A stretch of DNA of 6,658 nucleotides, from assembly GCA_002483425.1 (NCBI GenBank), contig DLHW01000014.1:286-6943 (forward strand). Direction: 5' to 3'. The stretch comes from Methylococcaceae bacterium UBA7658 (GTDB taxonomy: Bacteria > Pseudomonadota > Gammaproteobacteria > Methylococcales > Methylomonadaceae). The notes beneath the pieces are model-generated. The model saw nothing but the letters and a program-made list of their open reading frames with translations, had not been told where the DNA came from and made no database searches. The position numbers were made by a program, and so were the translations under genes. This document shows positions 6,574 to 6,658 of this stretch, in pieces (the stretch's first letter is position 1; each line of letters opens with the position of its first letter).

Positions 6574-6658
6574 TTTGTCGGTTTTGTTAAATCAATATGG
6601 ATTTCCCGTTATTCCAATAGACCATGAACAACTTGACCGAGCATTCAAGCATGTCTTG
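6557..6658 (+). CDS. Start of a downstream gene of unknown function (partial)
   Basis: A frame opening at an ATG at 6557 overlaps the last 17 nt of the GH99-like gene in a different frame and stays open for 34 codons to the window edge. It begins MSFGHNLSVLLNQYGFPVIP and continues with a charged helix-like stretch (DHEQLDRAFKHVL). The composition looks like a real soluble protein. There is no signal peptide and no clear SD, so translation may be coupled to the upstream gene. An in-frame stop at 6542-6544 limits how far upstream it can begin. I do not recognise the family from so short a piece, and chance openness over 34 codons is possible. Confidence 0.5.
   Translation, partial: MSFGHNLSVLLNQYGFPVIPIDHEQLDRAFKHVL

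Overview
The window looks like chromosomal DNA of a Gram-negative bacterium, most likely a gammaproteobacterium. The first bases encode the end of Mpl, a murein tripeptide recycling ligase found mainly in gamma- and betaproteobacteria. Two encoded proteins carry Sec signal peptides ending in a VQA-A type cleavage site. Two palindromes match the FNR/ANR consensus exactly. The genus cannot be fixed from the sequence; a methylotroph-like gammaproteobacterium is only a guess.

Layout. (1) 1-79, + strand: C-terminus of Mpl. (2) 119-153: a hairpin between the convergent mpl and lipase genes, probably a shared terminator. (3) 179-1114, - strand: a secreted GDSL (SGNH) lipase/esterase. (4) 1115-1468: a non-coding stretch with a -10 box and an FNR-type palindrome. 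(5) 1469-2242, - strand: a ZIP-family metal transporter with an unusual metal site and a second FNR-type palindrome right before its start codon. (6) 2455-3609, + strand: a polyphosphate kinase 2 (PPK2), divergent from the ZIP gene. (7) 3610-3895: a non-coding leader. (8) 3896-5002, + strand: a secreted SASA-type carbohydrate acetylesterase. (9) 5257-6573, + strand: a secreted GH99-like/WbsX-like protein. (10) 6557-6658, + strand: the start of another reading frame that overlaps the end of the previous gene and runs off the window.

The left half (murein recycling, lipase, metal transport, polyphosphate) reads as ordinary housekeeping and stress-related genes with no single pathway. The right half, from about 3.6 kb, appears more AT-rich and forms a small same-strand group. 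It pairs an exported sugar-ester hydrolase with an exported GH99-like protein. A plausible joint role is trimming or remodelling an acetylated polysaccharide outside the cytoplasm; this is inference from domain types and adjacency.

The most notable non-coding signals are two perfect FNR-type boxes upstream of the two minus-strand genes, and an 18-nt sequence shared by the leaders of the esterase and GH99-like genes. No RNA gene, CRISPR array, insertion sequence or clear new defence or mobile system was seen.
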